Shown: positions 59,916 through 64,000 of the stretch, piece by piece
Numbering within the stretch: position 1 is the first letter of the stretch
Layout: each line of letters opens with the position of its first letter
From: Cheilinus undulatus
Lineage: Eukaryota > Chordata > Actinopteri > Labriformes > Labridae
DNA: 64,000 nucleotides
Reading direction: 5' to 3'
Assembly: GCF_018320785.1 (NCBI RefSeq)
Contig: NC_054872.1
Location: forward strand, 41,714,551 to 41,778,550
Notes under the pieces: generated by a model
What the model was told of the DNA's origin: nothing
The model's input: only the letters and a program-made list of their open reading frames with translations
Database searches by the model: none
Program-made: the position numbers and the translations under genes

Positions 59916-62900
59916 TGGAAACTAAAACAGGAGCGAAACCATCTGCAGTTTTGTTTAGGATGCAGTAATCAGTACATAAACACGGTAGTGGACCGACATC
60001 ACTGACAGGACTGTTTGGTTCACTGCAGTCTGGGCTTTCAGTCACCTCCTCACTGCTGCAGCCAGAGTCTGCACAGCTGATGTTTAAGACTTCCTTTCCC
60101 GGAAAGGAGACGACCTCTACTTCTCCCACACTGACGCCCCAGACAGTACAGGGCAGCTGAGTGTACGGCATTTCTCCTAGACAGGCTATAGGGACAGCTG
60201 GGGGGGGCTCGTGTACCCCAGGTATGCCAACATAGGCGGTTGGGCCCTGAGTGAGGAGCAGTTGAGTTAGTGGTGGGTTAAGGAGCTCATGGTTCTCCTC
60301 TGGATCCTTTACAGCAGGTTTGGGCACAACAATCACCGCGTCAGCTGTCAGGATCTCGTCAGGTGGATATGTCAGCAGAAGTTTGCCTTTAGGTGAGAGC
60401 CATTCCTGAAAATTCAGCAGCATTGAGATGCATTAGATGTGATGAAGATGCATGACTTTTTTTAGTGTTAGACACATAATTCACAGCATGGATGAAACTA
60501 ATAATGACTAGTACATATGTTACACACCCCTATGGCATAATGCCATGTTCCCCAGTGTGAATGGTTTTGTAATGGCTTTGCCACAGCCACTTTTTGATGC
60601 ATTACCATGACCTTTACATCAGTTTTTATGGCACCAAGATGAAAAGATCTTAGCATCCATGGTTATTTCCTAACATGGTACCTGCAATGTATCTTAAAAA
60701 TCTTAACATTTCAAACATAAGGGCCTCCAGGGACCTCAAGATAGTCATCATAGATATGCCTCAAATATTGTATATGGAAGTCTACATCTATACAACCATT
60801 TTATATTGATAACACATGCATTTATATATTTAAATAAGATCCCAAGAGTGAATAGATGGCATCAAAAGAGACACATTATAATGATCAAAAAAGTTCCTGG
60901 GCACGCCCTGGTCCTAGGACAGTCTCTGGGGCAGACCTCCAGCCCCAACAGCAAGGACCCATCCTTTCAAAAAGCCACAAAATATCTTAATATCCAGCAA
61001 ACTGTAGTGGGGCATGTCTATCCAGACATACTGAAATGATGAACTGGTGGACTACAACGTTGTTAAGATAGTGCAGCAGTAGTGAGCGTATATTTTAGTT
61101 TTGTTGGTAACATCTGGCCCAGAGACGTGTTAAATTATTTTGATGTGGTGAGTTTGAGTTATGATGCTCTTCTAAGAGAGGATGAGGTACATTTGGGTAG
61201 ATTTCTCCTGCAGTTGTCTGGTTTTGTTACCTGAAGGAGAGATATTTGACACATGTTGTTCACTTGCTGTGATTTCTCTAGGCCAAATAGGTAGGGCCTG
61301 ATAACTAAGTGCATAATTAGTGCATTCATTTTGTAAAAATCACGCTAATTGCATGATTCATTGTCCTTTTCAGCACACTCTAAGCCCTATGAAACACCTC
61401 CCTGCACCTCAGTGGACAAGTCAAAAGTCCTCTGCACCTTGTCTTATCAAATATTTACCTTTCCTCTGTTTCCTTATTTCCTTTTCAATCCACAATAAGT
61501 TCTTCTCCTGTTGTTAAATTCATGTCTTAATCTTCAATCTACCCCAAGTTCTTTATGTCCTTTAAAATAAAGGCATGTCTCTATCCAAAAAGGAAATTAA
61601 CTTTCATTTATGACATTTATGGTTTGTGGCTGAGTGTGAAGTGGTCACCAAGACTCAGGCCATGGTTCTCTGCCGGAAAATAGTGGATTGCTTCCTCCAG
61701 GTGAGGAGGGTTTGGCCCAAGTGAAGGAGTTCAAGTATCTCTGGGTCTTCTTCACAAGTGAGGATAGAATGGACCATGAGATCGACAGGTGGATTAGTGC
61801 AGCATCAGCAGTATTGCAGATGTTGTTTTGTACCGTCGTAGTGAAAAGGGAGCTGAGTCGGAAGCAGAAACTTTCAATTTACCGGTCAATCTTCGTCCCA
61901 ACCCTCACCTATGGTCATAAACTCTGGGTAATGACCAAAAGAATAAGTTGGGGTTCAAGCGGCTGAAGTGAGATTCCTTGGGAATCTCATTTTGGCCCGG
62001 GCCCAGCCTAAGATAGGGAGGGGAGTTTGGATCTGGATGATCTCGAAGTAGAGCCACTACTCCTTCACCTCTAAAGCAGCCAGTTGCCGTGGTTCCAGCA
62101 TCTGATCAGGATGCCTCCTGGTCGCCCCTCTGTGGAGGTCTTCCGGACACATCCAACTGGAAGGAGGCCCCAGGTAGGACTTGTTGGAGGAATTACAGTG
62201 TATATATCTAATCTGGCCTAGGAAAGCTTATGAATCCCCAGGAAGAGCTGGAAAATGTTCCTGGGCAGAGAGATGTCTGGGTGGACTTGCTTAGCCTGCT
62301 TAGCCATCGCCTGGCCCTGGATGAGCAGAAGTTGCTGGATGGACGGCTGGATCAGAGGGCTGAGCAGTCAGACTTTTATGGCATTACACAAATTCAAACC
62401 AAAACAAAAACAGCTCTAATTCAAATAGTGGAATTTGAAAAAAGAGTAAAAAGGAGAGAATTACTGTGATTAATTACAGAAATCATGAGATTAATCAGGA
62501 TTTTAAAATGTGCAGTCATTTCATGGCCCCAGTAATAACATGAAAGACAAAACCTGCCTGCTCAAAGGTGGTTTTACTCATTTGGAGCCCCCAGGCAAAG
62601 ACCTGTACAATATATAGTTCACTTGATACATAGACATTCAGGGCTCTATTTCAAGGGGATATTTCAATATTTTTGAAGTTGGGTTATATATAAGGTACTT
62701 GGTGATAGCAGTGCCATTAGCCTCCAGAGCCCCTTCAGACAGGACGTACTTAGATAAGCTAGGCCATACAGCGTAGCAGAAGGGTACAGATTCTCTACTA
62801 ATCCAGCAAGTTTTGGGTAGAAACAGGCCAGAAAAGGTGTACCCTAGATCAAAATCTTTTGATTATTGACAGGGTGAAATAATTTTGAAGTTCACCTGGA

Positions 62901-63208
62901 GATTTCCATCGTGGTCTTTATACAGAGGTTCGAAGAAAGGGGCTGGTGATGGAGTATGGGACAGAGTTTTGATCTTCATCCTGTCGTACAAATCAAGAAA
63001 AAGGAGAACAATCACATCTTCCCTTAAAGGCATGCAGTCATTATCTGAAACAGGTGAAGTAGATGGTCTCGTGTTACCTCAGACTTAAATTTTTAATTTC
63101 AGATGACTCACCTCGCAGCAGGACTGTGAAAGACAAACAGCAGGACACCAAAGGCCACACACATGGGGCCCAGAGACTTCATCAAGATGACCAAGATGTT
63201 ATCTTGTT
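59911..63208 (-). CDS. Class I cytokine receptor, IL-21R/IL-9R type, C-terminal exons (partial)
   Basis: Three exons are visible: 63208-63112 (transmembrane), 62980-62896 (juxtamembrane) and 60405-59911 (cytoplasmic tail, stop TAA). Splice sites are GTGAGT and GTGAAC donors with CCTCAG, CGACAG and TTTCAG acceptors, in phases 1 (entering), 2 and 0. The hydrophobic span is VILMKSLGPMCVAFGVLLFVF. The middle exon carries a Box 1 motif, PSPAPFFEPLY, with HDGNLQ, and the next exon continues EWLSPKG. This matches the juxtamembrane region of the common-gamma-chain partners IL-21R and IL-9R, which bind JAK1 through Box 1. The tail has four tyrosines, in the contexts LTYP, AYVG, PYTQL and DYCIL, possible STAT or SH2 docking sites. 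Extracellular exons lie beyond the window. IL-21R and IL-9R cannot be told apart from this part. An RTE fragment sits in the last intron. Confidence 0.82.
60406..61624. other. Intron of the cytokine receptor, nothing else recognised
   Basis: No second gene or identified repeat. The 77-codon frame at 60806-61039 has no support. Confidence 0.4.
61625..62370 (+). mobile_element. RTE-type LINE 3' fragment in an intron
   Basis: The plus-strand frame at 61688-61966 contains VKEFKYLWVFFTSE, DHEIDRWISAASAV, KRELSRKQKLSIYRSIF and VPTLTYGHKLWVMT, the C-terminal RTE signature of fish LINEs. Later blocks (about 62100-62370) are out of frame, ending in GCTGGATGGACGGCTGGA. It lies antisense in the last intron of the cytokine receptor gene. 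Confidence 0.75.
62371..62895. other. Rest of the same intron
   Basis: Non-coding, AT-rich, no repeat family recognised. Confidence 0.4.
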
Positions 63209-63469
63209 CTGAGGAAGTTCAACAAAATTATACAGAATTGCTGAGTCATACTCATGAGCTGACACTAAATCAATCAGGCCATATACGTCAATGAGGGATT
63301 TTTCTAAGAAGTAGGGAGTTTGACAGGAAAACATCTTTAGACTCTCACTGAACTAAAATGTTCATTACACAGCAAATTTTACTACTTAGTGCAATACATG
63401 ATGGCTTCTACCACTTAGCGCTACCCCTGCATGCTGCATGTTCAAGTGTAAGGATGGGGTGTCCCAATT
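63209..63469. other. Intron upstream of the transmembrane exon
   Basis: No further receptor exon was found between the transmembrane exon and the minisatellite. The coding sequence must continue beyond 64000 on the minus strand. Confidence 0.5.
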
Positions 63470-64000
63470 CATGCTGCAATAATTAGATAATTGTGAAATG
63501 ATGCAAAGATGGGAGACAAGTGACGAAAATGGGTTAAAGTTGGAAATAAATGACATTGGTGTGAGTTGTGAAATGGGTTTCAATTTGCAGAAAGGTGGTA
63601 AAAACAGGCAAAAAAATGGCAAAAATGGGTGAAAAGTGGCACAAGAGTAGCAAAAGTTGAGCTAAAGTGTTAAAAACAAAGTAGCAAAAATTGGGTCAAG
63701 GTAAGGGAAAGTTATTTAAAGTAGCTAAAACGTGGTGCAAAATGGGTTAAACGTAGCAAGAAGGAACTGACAAAAGGGTTAAAAGCAGCAGAAATTAGTG
63801 ATAATAGCTAGTTAATGGTAGCAAAAAAAAAGCTAAAAGTGGCAACAAGCAAAAAAATGGATTAAACATGGCAAAAAGGTGTTAAAAGAGGCAACAAACT
63901 TAAATGGGCTTTAAGTGGCAAAAATGATTCGAAAATAGGGTGAAAATTGGTTGAAATAGCAAAATGTGGTAGAAATGACTTTAAATATGCAATAAAAAAG
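63470..64000 (-). repeat. Minisatellite element copy 3 (GTGGCAAAA array), runs off the window
   Basis: The array starts with GATGGGAGACAAGTGACGAAAA at about 63509. This resembles the start of copy 2 (AGTGGGAAACAAGTGGCAAAAA at about 6800). It continues with GTGGCAAAA, GGTTAAAAG and related words to the window end. Same orientation as copy 2. It lies in an intron of the cytokine receptor gene. Confidence 0.75.

Overview
This is vertebrate genomic DNA from a ray-finned fish (teleost). The evidence is two members of the rapunzel family, which is known from teleosts, genes split by GT-AG introns, and a repeat load typical of fish: Tc1/mariner, hAT-like and other TIR elements, RTE- and L2-type LINE fragments, and CA/TA microsatellites. 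Coding sequence is sparse. Most of the window is intergenic or intronic DNA crowded with decayed transposons. The species cannot be fixed from what is visible.

Layout. 1-8.3 kb: no gene. It holds a composite repeat made of two inverted copies of one degenerate minisatellite element (about 2.4-5.4 kb and 6.7-8.3 kb), with an internally deleted LINE (3.3-5.2 kb) and a small MITE (7.9-8.1 kb) inserted. 8.3-25 kb: intergenic, with RTE LINE fragments (9.7-10.5 and 13.2-14.3 kb), a 466-bp TIR element (11.1 kb) and a 1.1-kb TIR element (19.1-20.2 kb). 25.2-26.6 kb: a two-exon rapunzel-like gene on the minus strand with a Tc1 remnant just upstream of it. 28.6-38.5 kb: a possible plus-strand gene of at least three small exons, found only from splice signals and a shared frame. 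34.2-34.9 kb: a single-coding-exon rapunzel-5-like gene on the minus strand. 41-45 kb: a GC-richer block with a CRE/E-box site, then more TIR elements. 45.2-49.3 kb: a four-exon minus-strand gene of unknown function, with an N-terminal coiled coil and a duplicated basic module at the C terminus. 50-58 kb: LINE and DNA-transposon remnants. 58.3-59.2 kb: a minisatellite with higher-order structure. 59.9-63.2 kb: the transmembrane and cytoplasmic exons of a class I cytokine receptor (IL-21R/IL-9R type) on the minus strand, whose extracellular exons lie beyond the window. 63.5-64 kb: a third copy of the 2.4-8.3 kb minisatellite family.

All four supported genes lie on the minus strand. The two rapunzel genes form a local paralogous cluster. 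Nothing in the sequence links the cytokine receptor or the coiled-coil gene to them functionally. Exon boundaries were read by eye from GT-AG sites with matching phases; no alignment or transcript data were available.
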